A DNA stretch of 64,000 nt from Semisulcospira habei (Eukaryota > Mollusca > Gastropoda > Semisulcospiridae), in contig BTPG01000005.1 of NCBI GenBank assembly GCA_036245525.1, positions 182,642,245-182,706,244 on the forward strand. The letters run 5' to 3'. Below are positions 31,607-43,159 of the stretch, piece by piece. The notes beneath the pieces are model-generated. The model was given only the letters and a program-made list of their open reading frames with translations, did not search any database and had not been told where the DNA came from. Made by a program: the position numbers and the translations under genes. Every line of letters starts with the position of its first letter. The stretch's first letter is position 1.

Positions 31607-32140
31607 GCAAATACGCTATATATGGTACGACGGTGGTAGTTCAAGGGTGGTGGCAGAATATGGCAGGGCACCTTTTCAAGGCAGAAGACCTAGCTTATCC
31701 TCGTTTGGAAATCTTATAGACAAATCGGTTCACCTACTCAATCCCCCCTCCGTCCCCCTCCCTTCTTGTTGATTTGATATTTCTGACTTAGGACCCTATT
31801 TGTTTTTGAAAGTACCCCCGATGGAAGTTATGTCAGACGGGATGTTTGAAGTATATGCCGTGAAATTGAGGGCGGACGTACGGGCACAAGAAAGATAGAG
31901 TCTGACTTTGAAAGATTGATAATACGTAAGCGCGCAAATGCACGCGCGTGTGTGTGCGTGCGTGCGCGCGCGAGCTTGTATGAGTGTTAAGGCGTGCGTG
32001 CGTGCGTTCGCGTGCGTACGTGCGTGCGTGCGTGCGTGTGCACAAATAGGTGCATATGATTAACGAGTTCTGATGCTCTACATGATAACACGAGTTCGTG
32101 CAGGAACGTTGCTACATCTAAACTACAGTCTATCCATACA
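31607..32140. other. Stretch without recognised gene
   Basis: Contains a family A scrap (TAGTTCAAGGGTGGTGGCAG, 31640) and a GCGT-rich tract at 31930-32045. Confidence 0.45.
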
Positions 32141-32143
32141 CAT

Positions 32144-32144
<1 letters not shown>

Positions 32145-32228
<84 letters not shown>

Positions 32229-32333
32229 CAATGAAGCTTTATTTAGCAACGGTTGAGGCATTGACATCGTCATAGACATAGCCATTAGTTTTCAAACCTA
32301 CCGTTGAAAAGAGAGTGAGAGAGAGTGTGTGCG

Positions 32334-32430
<97 letters not shown>
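32145..32430. repeat. Two GA tracts around a LINE 3' tail (minus strand)
   Basis: GA repeats at 32145-32226 and 32350-32428. Between them AAGCTTTATTTAGCAACGG and GACATCGTCATAGACATAGC are the reverse form of the tail seen at 60090-60160. Confidence 0.75.
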
Positions 32431-32432
<2 letters not shown>

Positions 32433-32503
32433 GATATTGTGGAAAATTTGTAGTTTCAGCACTCCTTCCGTTTTAAAACCCCCTAGATAAGTCTGGCAGA
32501 CTG

Positions 32504-32700
32504 TTAACCTCTTTCCCTTCCAACGCCAAGCTACATAAACACATCTGAGAATCAACTCCCAAACACTACGTGCTGGACTTCCTGGAAAATCGACCATGAT
32601 GGCTTAAAGGTTGTGATTGATTAGTTTGGCGCCTCCAGGTGCCAAACTAATCAGTCACAACCTTTGAGCCGTCAGATTCAGTTTATCGTTCTCTTGCAGT
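32504..32700. mobile_element. Family A element with a strongly altered stem
   Basis: The hairpin ATCGACCATGATGGCTTAAA ... TTGAGCCGTCAGATTC has GTTGTGATTGATTAG facing CTAATCAGTCACAAC, unlike other copies, yet still paired. The GGCGCC core is GGCGCCTCCAGGTGCC. Confidence 0.75.
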
Positions 32701-32873
32701 TGTGCGTAGAAAAAGGAAAGAAAGAAAGGACGATGTTTGTCTGGATATTTTGGGATGGAAGATAGAAAATACGGCCCAAGCAGAGTCGACTGCGAGAAAC
32801 ACGCATTTGGGTGCATAATATGTATGTCTCTCCAGATAACATTTGAGGTACTGCACTACCCTTCAGCTGTACG

Positions 32874-33069
32874 GTTCACCCTTCAGCCCCAGATCCCTAC
32901 AAGAAGGATATGGCTTGACCATGATAATTCAAGGGCAGTGCCAGATTAGCTTGGCGCCTGAAGGCGCCAAGCTAATCTGGCAATGACTACCCTAGAATTA
33001 TCTATGGTCACGCCATCTGGTTAGGCAACACCTCCAAAATTTGAGAAATGGGACCTTGGGACTACAAGT
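32874..33069. mobile_element. Family A2 element
   Basis: CACCCTTCAGCCCCAGATCC ... AATGGGACCTTGGGAC; hairpin 32915-33013 with GCCAGATTAGC/GCTAATCTGGC and a small insertion in the right arm. Confidence 0.75.
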
Positions 33070-33224
33070 TCCCTTGCTGTCTGATTTTGGCAGCGGAAAA
33101 CAGGGAATAAGAATATTTTATCATCCCCGGAACGACAAGAGGAAATTTGTCTTGCAGGTTCACAAGTGTGAACTTTAATAAAGTGACATAAACGCTACAT
33201 TACCCCTCCGTGTTAGGTTTCGGA

Positions 33225-33803
33225 AGTTAACCGCACTAGTGCAAGTGGCCACAGACAGTGTTTTGAAATCTTCATGAATACAACACCAAAAGGACCGTTC
33301 CCGTTGGAACAACATGGGTGCAAAAGGTGGAGTCAGCAAGAGCCTTCGCAGTTGCGGGTGGGGGAGGGGGGTGGGGAGGAGGAAGGGGGAAGGGGATGGT
33401 TAGTTCGGGGTTTAACGTCCACGGCACCGAAGTGATAATGGACGGCCCTGACGGGAGTGTTATGGGGGACAGGGAAATCTATTGCTGATGGAGTACGACC
33501 TGAACACTGATCAATTCAGGCGCACTGCAATTGTGCCACTTTGATTTACCAGGACCTTTCAGCGGGCATGATGTTGAACAAGCCCGTCTTTTTTCCCTGG
33601 ATTGTGAGTCCAGCTACCGAGGCCGGGACAGGGACTCGAGCCCACGACCCGGCGATTCCTTTCGCTCTCTTGTTCCGACGCTTAGCCGCCTGGAGCTATT
33701 TGGGACTCTGGGAGAAGGGGAGGATGAGTGGGAGGGATGGCTCACGAGGATCTCTGTCTCTGGCACCTTAATCACGTCCGCCTTTTCTCTGCAGTGAAGG
33801 GGT
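33225..33803. mobile_element. Family B element split by a SINE
   Basis: GTTAACCGCACTAGTGCAAG at the left, CAGCAAGAGCC...GCAGTTGCGGG hairpin remnant, the SINE at 33395-33712, then GGCTCACGAGGATCTCTGTCTC and CTGCAGTGAAGGGGTTA. Confidence 0.6.
33395..33712 (-). mobile_element. tRNA-derived SINE, type 1, second copy inserted in a family B element
   Basis: On the minus strand it repeats the order of the 1668-1978 copy: box B GGCTCGAGTCCC, TGGACTCACAATCCAG, GGTCCTGGTAAATC, GGTCGTACTCC and GTGCCGTGGACGT. The hairpin halves of a family B element lie on both sides (33315-33395 and 33725-33800). Confidence 0.75.
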
Positions 33804-33815
33804 TACGAGCGTAGA

Positions 33816-34047
33816 TTAACCCCCTCCCTGACTAGTGGACGCAGATTGCGTTTTGGAAATCATCTTTAAAGAAAAACAAAACAAAAAACAACATGTAAAT
33901 ATTCCTAACAGCCGAAGGAACATGGACCCAAAGTGGTTTCAGCAAGAGGCATAGATCCTCATGAGCCCCCGCGACTGCGGGGGCTCATGAGGATCTATGC
34001 CTCTTGCACATGGGTTTGTGTTTGTGTTTCAGCACTGAAGGGATTAA
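33816..34047. mobile_element. Family B element, complete (hairpin 33942-34007)
   Basis: TTAACCCCCTCCCTGAC ... AGCACTGAAGGGATTAA. The stem GCAAGAGGCATAGATCCTCA ... is perfect with a CGACTGCG loop. Confidence 0.88.
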
Positions 34048-34135
34048 TCTGTGCGGCATCAGATAAGAAAATACAGTCGACACCGATATGTGCATTGGGC
34101 GCCAGTGTCGCTCTAGATTATCTGATGCTGTCGGC

Positions 34136-34326
34136 GGATTGAGGACTATCACGATCATGTGAAGCAATAAAGGGTCTTGGTGGCTCCATGGATAAGGCAG
34201 GAATAAACCCGGCCAAACTGATACTGTGGTTGGATTGAGGACTAACACGATACAAAATCCAATTTAATGTGAAGCAGAAAGGGGTCTTGGTGGCTCCATG
34301 GATACAGTAGGACTAAACCATGCCAC
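34136..34326. repeat. About 95-bp unit present twice
   Basis: GATTGAGGACTATCACGAT...GGTCTTGGTGGCTCCATGGA appears at 34138 and again at 34234 with small changes. Confidence 0.7.
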
Positions 34327-34712
34327 TGGAGACAGCAACACGTTTCAGACAGCAAGTTAAAGAAACACTAATTGTTTAGCAGTTCACTAAATGTCTGCTT
34401 TTCTGTCACTTTGGGCTTTTGGACTAGAGTCGTAAGGTACAAAATCACAGACCAGCACACGTAGTTTACATGATTAAATAAAATAATAGAAAAATTAAAA
34501 AATAAAAAGACAAGTGTACTTGTGGGGGTTAAGGGGGGGGGGAGGGGGGACCATGTGATGGAGAAGGGGTGTACTGATGAAGATAAGGCTTTTGACACTT
34601 TTGAAGTTCGATACGGTAACGGTAAACACAGCTTCTCATATCCTGCCTGTTTAGATAGTGCTGTTCTGCAAACGGATACTACTGAAATAATCTCACGGGT
34701 AAAACTCGACTG

Positions 34713-34830
34713 CATGTTAAGACCTTCACTGCCAAGGAAAAGTGAAGACGACCCATCCGCAAGAGACATAGATCCTCATGAGCCCCCGCATCTGCGGGGG
34801 CTCATGAGGATCTGTGCCTCTTGCTAACCC
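34713..34830. mobile_element. Family B element, left part and hairpin (34759-34824)
   Basis: TTAAGACCTTCACTGCC, then GCAAGAGACATAGATCCTCA ... TGAGGATCTGTGCCTCTTGC. Confidence 0.75.
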
Positions 34831-34879
34831 TCTTGCTAAACCCACTGACACCAGAAGTTCTCAGGAGGAAGTGGTCTTA

Positions 34880-35035
34880 TTTATTCTATTTTAAAATATT
34901 TTTTAATATTTTATTTATTTATTTATTTATTTAAGATTTATTTATTTAAGATTTATTTATTTAAGATTTATTTATTTTATTTATTTATTTATTTATTTAT
35001 TTTGTTTTATTTATTTATTTGTTATTTAGTTTCTT
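34880..35035. repeat. TTTA-rich simple repeat
   Basis: ATTT/TTTA units with GATTTATTTA interruptions. Confidence 0.85.
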
Positions 35036-35219
35036 TTTGGGGGCACAGGTTCGTGTGCACCTGCGCGTGGGTGATCGTTCATCCGCTGAACACTTTGCAG
35101 CTTGTATCTGCCTGCTGCCGCACACTGAGTCTTTGTCTCGCTGGCAAGAAACACATGCTTGCAACAGTGAGCAAGGCCCCTGACACTGCACTGCACGTCT
35201 TTTGCTTACTAGCTATTCC

Positions 35220-35720
35220 CCAACCACCCTCCCCCCCCCCCCCGCACCGCAACCCTTGCCGCTCACCCACACCATCCCCCCCCCATCCCCCACCTCTCCC
35301 CCATCCCCCCACCTCCCCCCTCACACACACCCCCTTCCCCCCCCCCCTCGCTCATACACACACACCTACCCCCTCCCCCCCCCCATACACACACCTATCC
35401 CCCCCCCCATATACACACACACACACCTACCCCGCCCCCCCCCCCACAAACACACACCTACCCCCCCCCCACACACACACACACACCTACCCCGCCCCAC
35501 CCCCCACCCCACACACACCTACCCCCCCCCCCCTTACTCCACCCAACCATCCTCCCCACGCAATACTAGCCCGCCCTAACCCCATCCCCACCTCCTGTTC
35601 TTAGAACATATGAATTTGTACCTAAAACTGGTCTTGCGGACTCAAGCACCCCCCCCCTCCCCCCCCCCCACACACACACACACGCACACGCACACACCAC
35701 TCCCCGTTGATTTTTCGGTC
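35220..35720. repeat. C-rich low-complexity tract
   Basis: CCCCCC and CACACA blocks. The proline-rich open frame over it is not supported as a gene. G-quadruplex potential on the minus strand. Confidence 0.85.
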
Positions 35721-36780
35721 TCCCCCTCCCCCACCTTCTGCCTGCTCCCAACTCTCCCGCCCAGGGCTTATCCCGTGAACTAACGTTAGTAGGACAAGAC
35801 TGAAGACAAGACAAGACAAACATGAGACGAGACGACGCATTTTTCCACGAGGTTTACTCCTGAAGCACTTTCCATGTCAGGATATGGCCACAAGGCAGCG
35901 GAGGTTTTGATTTAGAGCTTTCCTTCTCCTAGATGGGCTGCCATCCAAGGCTTACGAGCCCCTTCTGCCCGAGACTGGTGGGCGGGGACGCCTAAATCCC
36001 TAAACAAGTCTTAAGGACTTGCCCACTGCCCACTGTCTGAAGTCTATTATTAATGTAACACCAAATAGCCCCAGCCCTTCAAAGAACATGGCTTGAAAAG
36101 TAGTGTGAGCAAAACCGAGGCATAGACCCTCATGAATCCCTGCAACTGCGGGGTGTCATGAGGATTTTTGTCTCTTGCAAATGGATCGTGTTCTGTTTAT
36201 CTCGTCTGCTAAGGGGTTTACTAGCCGTGCTTTATGGTTCATATTCCCCCAACCCCTCATTCAGAAAAGAATTTCTATGCCAGGGATGATGCTCACGTCA
36301 AGCGATTAAGCCTGTCTTTTCAGTTGGTCTCACATAAATAAACACAAAATGCTGATGCAGGTCCGGCCCTGGCGCGCACTATGAGTACAGTGATTCCAGT
36401 TGAACTTACCTGATGTGGTCGGCTTGAAAGCGGTCTGACACCATGGGCCAGGTCTAATACAGAATTTAGTCTTGGCCTAATGATTATGTCAACAGTATGC
36501 TAAGACGTCTGGCATAGACCTGGCCGACGGTCACGTTTCAATCAACTCTCACAGAAGCCCGCCACTCTACAAGAGAAACTGTACGGGCCAGTGGAGGTGC
36601 TACAGAAGACCAGATTTCATTTTGAGAGCCAAACTCCAAGTGTGACGGCGTTCGAGAAGAAGAAGAAGTCAACTCTCATGCATACCGTTCCAGACGGATG
36701 AAACATTACTCTTCGTAAGCCGCCTACAGGCGAGGGATATGGATACCCCACCTTCTGTGCCGGAACACACGAAGCAATGC
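35721..36780. other. 1 kb without recognised gene
   Basis: Contains one degraded family B element near 36108-36190 (GAGGCATAGACCCTCATGA). Nothing else named. Confidence 0.45.
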
Positions 36781-36790
36781 GCATAATTAT

Positions 36791-36856
36791 GCAAGAGGCA
36801 TAGATCCTCATGAGCCCCCGCAGTTGCGGGGGCTCATGAGGATCTATGCCTCTTGC
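36791..36856. repeat. Family B hairpin, perfect
   Basis: GCAAGAGGCATAGATCCTCA through CAGTTGCG to TGAGGATCTATGCCTCTTGC, no mismatches seen. Outer ends are partial. A half hairpin lies at 37045-37076. Confidence 0.88.
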
Positions 36857-37280
36857 TAAAGCGACTTTGTCACTATCCATGTTCCTTGACCTTTTTTTAA
36901 TGAGACAGCTGAGCCCTGCCATGACGTCGATTTACACATGTACAGCCGTTTCAGAAGAGTTGTTGCTGCGGTATTCAAGAGTACTAAACTAATAAAAGTT
37001 ACGAACACAGCGGTCGTTCAATCCTATCACTTAACGGTAGACCCTCCGGGCTCATGAGGATCTATGCCTCTTGGAGATGTCTGGAGCGTTGTCTGTGCTA
37101 ATGGCCCTAGCTGGTTATATCCACGGTGACTTAGCTTTGTTCGTTGTCAAGTTGGTATAGTTGCTAGATCGTGGTGCAAGGGAAATCACCAATGTAATCC
37201 GGCACCATTCGTGCAAAGGCAGCTTGTTGCCTCCCATTACCAATCACAAAACCGGAGTCCAGATTGTGTGTTCCGGTTTA

Positions 37281-37445
37281 TTAACCCCTTTACTGCCGCG
37301 AAAAGTGAAGAGAATTCAACTGCAAGAGACATATAGATCCTCATGAGCCCCCACAGTTGCGGGGGCTCTCGAGTATCTATGCCTCTTTCTGACGCCTATT
37401 TGTATCCATCTTCCTTGGAAGGTCAGACTCGGCGTTGACTGAATT
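37281..37445. mobile_element. Family B element (hairpin 37322-37388)
   Basis: TTAACCCCTTTACTGCCGCG, hairpin GCAAGAGACATATAGATCC..., and right flank TTGTATCCATCTTCCTTGG. The right TTAA is replaced by the following tandem repeat. Confidence 0.75.
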
Positions 37446-37630
37446 AACAAAGGCTGCTACCACTGACGGACTGGACCTCTGGCGTTGAATTAACAAAGGC
37501 TGCTACCACTGACGGACTGCGACCGACCACTGGCGTTGAATTAACAAAGGCTGCTACCACTGACGGGCTGCGACCACTGGCGTTGAATTAACAAACGTTG
37601 CTACCACAACAAAGGTTGCTACCACCGCAC
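37440..37630. repeat. Tandem repeat of about 50 bp before the LINE fragment
   Basis: Units contain GAATTAACAAAGGCTGCTACC and ACTGACGGACTGCGACC; about four copies, the last ones shortened. Confidence 0.75.
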
Positions 37631-37631
37631 A

Positions 37632-38957
37632 GTCTTGGCCACCTTTGGGAAGAGGACCTCGAAGACACAAGACTGGTACGTGGCCAAGTCGACCGATATG
37701 CCCCCCCATCAACGTCGCCAGCGAACTGCCCTTGCTGAGTACAAACGGCCGCCTAGCAAAAAGAACCTGCGGGTTCTCAGGGCTGCCAGGAGCAAGGTCA
37801 AACAGACTGCTAGGCTTTGCGCCAACGAGTACTGGACGGAGCTCAGTGAAAATATCCAGATTGCAGCCGTTACAGGTAACATCAGAGAAATGTACAACGG
37901 CATTAAGAAGGCATTAGGACCAACCCAAAACAAGACGGCCCTCCTCAAATCTTCCACCGGGGAAGTTATTACGGACCATGGGCAGCAGCTGGAGAGATGG
38001 GTGGAACACTATTCTGACCTCTACTCCAGACAGAACGACGTGTCCCCATCCGCTCTTGACGCCATCGAGTGCCTGCCTGTAATAGATGAGCTAGATGCAG
38101 TGCCAACACTAGAGAAGCACAGTAAAGCCATTGATAGCTTGGCTTCAGGCAAAGCCCCACGCAACAATGGGATCCCCCAGGATTTGATCAAGAACTGCAA
38201 GGCCACCCTCCTTTTCCCCCTGCATGAGGTCCTACTCCAGTGCTGGCAGGAAGGAGAGGCACCACAAGGCATGAGGGATGCCAAGATCACCACCCTCTAC
38301 AAGAACAAGGGCGAGATAAGCGACTGTAACAACTACAGAGGCATCTCCCTTTTCAGCATCGTCTGCAATGTCTTTGCCCGGGTCATCTTGATCCGTTTGC
38401 AGAAGCTGGCAGAACGTGTCTACCCCCAGTCACAGTGTGGCTTCCGAGCTGAGCGGTCAACGGTAGACAAGCCTTCTCTCTCCGTCAACTCCAGGAGAAG
38501 TGCATGAAACAACACATGCCTCTGTATATCGCTTTTATTGACCTTTGATCTGGTCACGGTCCTCTCAAGGATGGGATGCCCATCCAAACTGCAGAGTATG
38601 ATAGAATCCTTCCACACCAACATGAAGGGGACAGCGCAGTTCAACGGCAGCACATCCCAACCCTTTGACGTATGCAGCGGAGTCAAACACGGCTGCCTCC
38701 TGGCCCCTACTCTCTTTACTCGCCCCTACTCGCTGTCCTGCTCAAGCATGCCTTTGGTAATGCAACAGAAGGAATCTACCTGCGGAACAGGTAAGATGGC
38801 AGGGTTTTCATCCTTGCCCGCCTCAAAGCCAGGACAAGGATACGCGAAGCCCTCATCAGGGACATGCTGTTTGCTGATGATGCGGCAGTTTCGATCCATA
38901 CCCAGCAGGAACTGCAGACACCGAAGGACCCATTCTCCCAGGCTTTCAAGGAAGCTT
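37632..38957 (+). pseudogene. Degraded LINE reverse-transcriptase fragment
   Basis: The open frame to 38507 shows TFGKRTSKTQDW, SGKAPRNNGIPQDLIK, LYKNKGE...NNYRGISLFS and QCGFRAERSTVD. It then shifts frame. Later pieces read IDL, SGVKHGCLLAPTLF and MLFADDAAVSIHT (FADD near 38870). The 3' part is missing after 38957. Related to but distinct from copies 1 and 2. Confidence 0.85.
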
Positions 38958-38961
38958 GATT

Positions 38962-39195
38962 AGGTACCCCTCCTTCCAGTCAGCCGGTATCACCTCCTCT
39001 TCCCAGATCTTTCCAAACAGTGGGTACAGCATCTCTACTATTGTTTCTAGGTCTGCTTTCAGAGCCTCCGCTGGGATGCCATCTGGCCCTGCTGCTTTAC
39101 CGTTCTTCAAAAATGCCACTGCTCTTCTGATCTCTTCCCGGCTGGGTCTGTCACAGCTGATGGGTAGGTCAGTCCCTGCTGGCTGGATGTCTGGG
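38962..39195 (-). pseudogene. Second LINE reverse-transcriptase fragment, opposite strand
   Basis: The minus strand reads REEIRRAVAFLKNGKAAGPD, then GIPAEALKAD, then LYPLFGKIWEEEVIPADWKEG, the N-terminal part of a LINE reverse transcriptase of another family. It abuts the end of the 37632-38957 fragment, tail to tail. Confidence 0.8.
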
Positions 39196-39585
39196 GGGTG
39201 GGGTGGGGTGGGGTGGAGTGTGGGTGGGCTGTGGGTGGGTCTGTTCAGTGTGTTGTGTTTTATTTTCGTACAAAACTAAGCAATACCACAATCTTGAGAA
39301 CATGAGAAGTAAGTCAGTACAAAGTTTTATTCACGTTCAAATAATTTACACTTATAACGGCATAACACCAGCCTCACCATTCGATCCCTCTCTTCTCTCC
39401 CCTCCAACCCCCCCCCCCCTACCCCCATCCCACACCTCTCCAACACCAACTCTGCCCTCCCCTACCACCTGTAAACATCCTGAATTTACGGATAAAAATC
39501 TATCAGCCCCAAAGACAGTTTCATAGAAAACGGCAACAATCGTCATGGTAAAACACACGAGTGTTATTTTTACAGCTATGACTCA
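39196..39585. other. Stretch without recognised gene
   Basis: GT/GG-rich at 39190-39245 and C-rich at 39405-39470; no gene. Confidence 0.4.
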
Positions 39586-39588
39586 AGT

Positions 39589-39658
39589 TGTGCTGGTCTG
39601 TGATTCTGGACCTCTACGGCTGCAAGCCGTAGAGGTCCAGAATCACAGACCAGCACGC
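39589..39658. repeat. Family F palindrome, perfect
   Basis: TGCTGGTCTGTGATTCTGGA and CCTCTACGGC face GCCGTAGAGG and TCCAGAATCACAGACCAGCA around TGCAA. Diverged copies at 39762-39830, 49459-49600 and half copies near 34440 and 59626. Confidence 0.8.
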
Positions 39659-39761
39659 AATACTATATCACATTTAATCCTACATGCATATGACAACTAA
39701 ACCAATCTGTCGCGACTGTGAAACAGCCTGCAGTTGAAGGTAATTGTGTAGCTATGACTCA

Positions 39762-39830
39762 ACTTGTGCTGGCCTGTGTTTGTTTACATCCCGGCTTTCA
39801 GCCGTAAAGCCAAAATAACAAACCAGCACA
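39762..39830. repeat. Family F palindrome, diverged
   Basis: TTGTGCTGGCCTGTG ... AACAAACCAGCACACA with AGCCG at the centre. Confidence 0.65.
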
Positions 39831-40073
39831 CATTAATGTTTTGAACGTATGATCCATATCAGTCTAGGACAATTTCGCATGATTTCCTTACAGCAGGTAA
39901 CATTGCTGAAATTCAACGAGGCATATCATACCTTAGATAAATACGTAAAATGCGCGTACACAAATTGTCTTGCGAAATTTTATCAGTTCATGACAAACGT
40001 CACAGGCGATCTATCTCTCGCAACGAGTGCGGAGTGCGTAATTTGTAGCAAGAGGTCTCCAGTGCTTACATAT

Positions 40074-40516
40074 CAGGGGCGGATTTGGGGGGAGGGGATC
40101 CTAGGGATTCTGGATCCCCCTCCTCCTCCCCCCTCCCCCTCCCCCTCCCCCTCTCGCCCATTCAAAAATGCTATATTATTTATCAAAGTCTATGTTTTGG
40201 AATTTGGATATCCGCTCTCACCCCCTCCCCCCCCCCCCTTTCCCACCCTGATTTTCGAAATTTAGGCAGGTGGCGTAAAGAGGTAAGACGTCCACGCAGG
40301 CTTGGTGCACCTCCCGCCCCTCTCCTCCCAGCTCCCCACCCTCACCCCCCACCACCACCGGCGGTACAGTTGTTCCTTGCTTTTTTATTTTCGGCCACTA
40401 GGAAGCAAGATGTGGCTTCGGGAGTCCTTTTGTGTCAGGTTGAAGGTAAAGTTGGAACCCCCCCCCCACCCCCCCCCCCCCCACCCCCTTACCCGGGAGG
40501 TAACTGATCCACCCAT
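40074..40516. mobile_element. hAT-like element with AGGGGCGGATTTGG end
   Basis: CAGGGGCGGATTTGGGGG at the left and GTAACTGATCCACCC at the right. Inner CCTTTTGTGTCAGGTTGAAGG matches CCTTTCGTATCGGGTTGAAGG of the 14133 copy. Confidence 0.6.
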
Positions 40517-40747
40517 ACAAACGTAGCCAGTTGGTGCTGAATATGAAATATCCAGTATCCAAACTCGTCAACGGATAAATTGCACAGCTCATGGATAGAA
40601 ACGCGAAAATTTTGTAAACAGTGACACACCAGGTCCAAATTTAGATACGGGGAAAGCCCTGAACACAGAATACTGTATGAAGACAACGTTTGCTCGGGGC
40701 CATCAAAATAACACCAACAACAAGTTTATTTGTAATTTGACCAAGCG

Positions 40748-40748
<1 letters not shown>

Positions 40749-40828
<80 letters not shown>

Positions 40829-40830
40829 GG
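40749..40830. repeat. GT microsatellite
   Basis: About 75 bp of GT followed by GCGCGCG. Confidence 0.95.
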
Positions 40831-40959
40831 GTGGAAGGGGTGGGGGGGAGGGGGATGGGGGTACTCCATTAACTTTGTGACCAATTTGTCATAAATTAAT
40901 CTTGTTTCAAAGATCAGCAACGAAAATTGTCACGCACGAGTATGACAACAGCACATTGT

Positions 40960-41280
40960 CACAAAGACTAAGGAGCGCCAACAAGCTGTGCGTACAATTA
41001 TGACATTGTCATCAACCGCGTTTGATGGCAAGACCTTTCTATGCATACTAATTTGGATGACCCCTCAGAAAGGTCAAGGGTCACAAGAGATCGGCAAATG
41101 TATGTAAAATGCACGTTTGATATAATTGAAGTATTTTCAGTTGTTTCCGAAACTTTTCAATCAAATTTGGCACACATGTAGCTGATGACGATGATACCTT
41201 CCTATGCACACTAATTTAGTTGACCCATCACAAAGGTCAAGAATCATGGGATGATCCAAAGATAAGTCCAAAATAGCCAT
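40960..41280. repeat. Diverged tandem repeat with AAGGTCAAG core
   Basis: TATGCATACTAATTTGGATGA...AGAAAGGTCAAGGGTCA recurs about 170 bp later as TATGCACACTAATTTAGTTGA...CAAAGGTCAAGAATCA, and a scrap at 41570-41590. Confidence 0.6.
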
Positions 41281-41284
41281 ATGT

Positions 41285-41308
41285 AGACCCCCCAAAAAAA
41301 CAAAAAAA

Positions 41309-41339
<31 letters not shown>

Positions 41340-41515
41340 AAATAAATTTAAAAAAATAATAATAAAATAATAATAATAATAAAAATAAAATTAAATAAAA
41401 TAAAATAAATAAAATAAAATAAACTAATAAATAAATAAATAAATAAATAATAAATAAATAACATAATAAATAAAATAAATAAATAAATAAAATTAAAAAA
41501 ATATTTATTAAGTAT
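41285..41515. repeat. AAAT simple repeat
   Basis: AATA/AAAT units over about 230 bp. Confidence 0.9.
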
Positions 41516-41756
41516 TATATGCAACTTCAAACGAAAACTTGGTACAGCGATAATTGATGTTAAGACCTATCCGTATGCATTCTAATTTGGAATCGCGATG
41601 CAGGAATCATCGCGACAAAAAGCGCTACCGACAGCCAAAGAGGTCGAAGCGGATGCTCTCGTAGACAGCAGGATATACAGTATGTGAGGAGTGGAGTGTT
41701 CCGCCATACATGAATGACGTAAAGACAAATGATACACAAATACCTTTCTGTGTCAG

Positions 41757-41951
41757 TTAACCTCTTTAACTGCCGAGGAAAAAGTGAGCGCGATCCATCT
41801 GCAGGAGGCATAGATCCTCATGAGCCCACGCAGTTGCGGAGGCTCTTGAGAAACTGTACCTCTTGCTGAAGCTACTTTGTTCCAATGGGATCTTAATGTA
41901 TACACTGTTTTCAAATACACAATCTGTGTCCAGTAGCAGTGAAAGGGTTAA
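41757..41951. mobile_element. Family B element, first of three joined elements
   Basis: TTAACCTCTTTAACTGCCG ... AGCAGTGAAAGGGTTAA with hairpin GGAGGCATAGATCCTCATGA. Its right TTAA is the left TTAA of the next element. Confidence 0.82.
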
Positions 41952-42147
41952 CCTGACGCACTACAACAGGAGATGGATCGACCATGATAATTCAAGGTAG
42001 TGCCAGATTAGCTTGGCGCCGACAAAGCTAATCTGGCACTACCCTTGAATTATCATCGTCGATCCATCTCCTTCAACAGGTGCATAGTCGTTACATGACG
42101 CGGCCTCCAAAATTTGGGAAATACGTGCGTCGGGTTGAATGAGTTAA
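41948..42147. mobile_element. Family A element, second of three joined elements
   Basis: TTAACCTGACGCACTAC ... GTCGGGTTGAATGAGTTAA. Compared with the copy at 51143 the orientation is reversed. Its hairpin core is shortened (GGCGCCGACAAAGC). Confidence 0.82.
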
Positions 42148-42290
42148 CCCTTATCATTCGGAAAACACCAGTGTGTGAAATAAGTTTGACTAAAATAGTT
42201 CAAGGGTAGTGCCAGAATAGCTTGGCGCCTCAAGGCGCCAAGCTATTCTGGCACCAACCTTGAACTAAAGCCTCTGATTGGTCTAGATCC
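42144..42290. mobile_element. Family A-like element, third of three joined elements
   Basis: TTAACCCTTATCATTCGG, then TAGTTCAAGGGTAGTGCCAG through GGCGCC to CTGGCACCAACCTTGAACTA. The right TTAA was not found. Confidence 0.65.
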
Positions 42291-42675
42291 TTATCTGTAA
42301 GTACTATAATGTAGTTTACATATATGGCAGTGTACAAGTTTGAAGCTTTTAGCCTCAGCGTGTCATGTGTTAAGAAAGCAAGTAACCCACACATCGGGCC
42401 GATATCGGCTGTTGGGCTTGGAGATAGCTAGCCCTAGTAGAAGGCGGAGTTTTGGAAAATGATGGGCGGGGGGTAGGAGGGGGGGGGGGTAGATGGGGAA
42501 ACGTATTCGTCACAGCTGTCCTTTCCGCCACGGATATAAATGCCTGTTGAGTGACAGTGGTACGACTAACTAACCCCGGTTGTCAGTGCGGAAACACCAA
42601 CTGTGCTCTGAGAGCTCACATGTGTGAATGCATGCCTATTGTACAATGCTGTTCGGACTCACAGGTAAGCCCGGC
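42291..42675. other. Stretch without recognised gene
   Basis: Holds half of a family H palindrome (ATCGGGCCGATATCGGC, 42395) and a G run at 42480. Confidence 0.45.
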
Positions 42676-42930
42676 GCCTGCCTCTCTGTCTGTCTAATAA
42701 TAACCGTTATTATAAAGGCGCTTTTTCTCAATTTTTGGGCGAATCGACTCAAAGCGCCCCGAACTGAAACCCAGCACGCACACTCACGTAACAGACACCG
42801 GGATTTACGCCATTTAAGACAAACACAGTACAAGACAGACGAAGGGCCAGTTCAGCTACTGAAGTTACAGAGATTTTTGATCGCTTGTATTTGAAATTTG
42901 TAAAGTAGCCTGAAACCGGTACCAAAGTGT
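42676..42930 (-). mobile_element. SINE type 2, diverged reverse copy
   Basis: It shares GCGCTTT...CAAAGCGC, CACGCACACTCACG, CGCTTGTATTTGAAATTTG and ACCAAAGTG blocks in the same order as the copy at 63661-63957. The tail next to it is AATAATAACCG. Confidence 0.6.
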
Positions 42931-43067
42931 GGGGGGTGGGGGTGGGTCTGTCTCGTTAGCACCTGCTTAATTAGAGTATCAACGGCTAGTTCAAAAACCG
43001 TCGCAAAACCCGCACCGTTCTTAAAATAAGGAGTTATTGTCATTGTTTCTCACTTGTGCTAGAGATA

Positions 43068-43142
43068 CCCCCCCCCCCACCACCACCACCACCACACACA
43101 CACACACACATATACTACCCCCCCCCCCCCACCCCCCCTTTC
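43068..43142. repeat. C-rich and CA tract
   Basis: C runs with CACCACC and CACACA blocks. Confidence 0.8.
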
Positions 43143-43159
43143 CCAAAACGAGATGAAGA

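Noticed and set aside
35002..35604. 200-codon proline/threonine-rich frame
   Set aside because: C-rich and CA low-complexity DNA; no splice signals or conserved domain.
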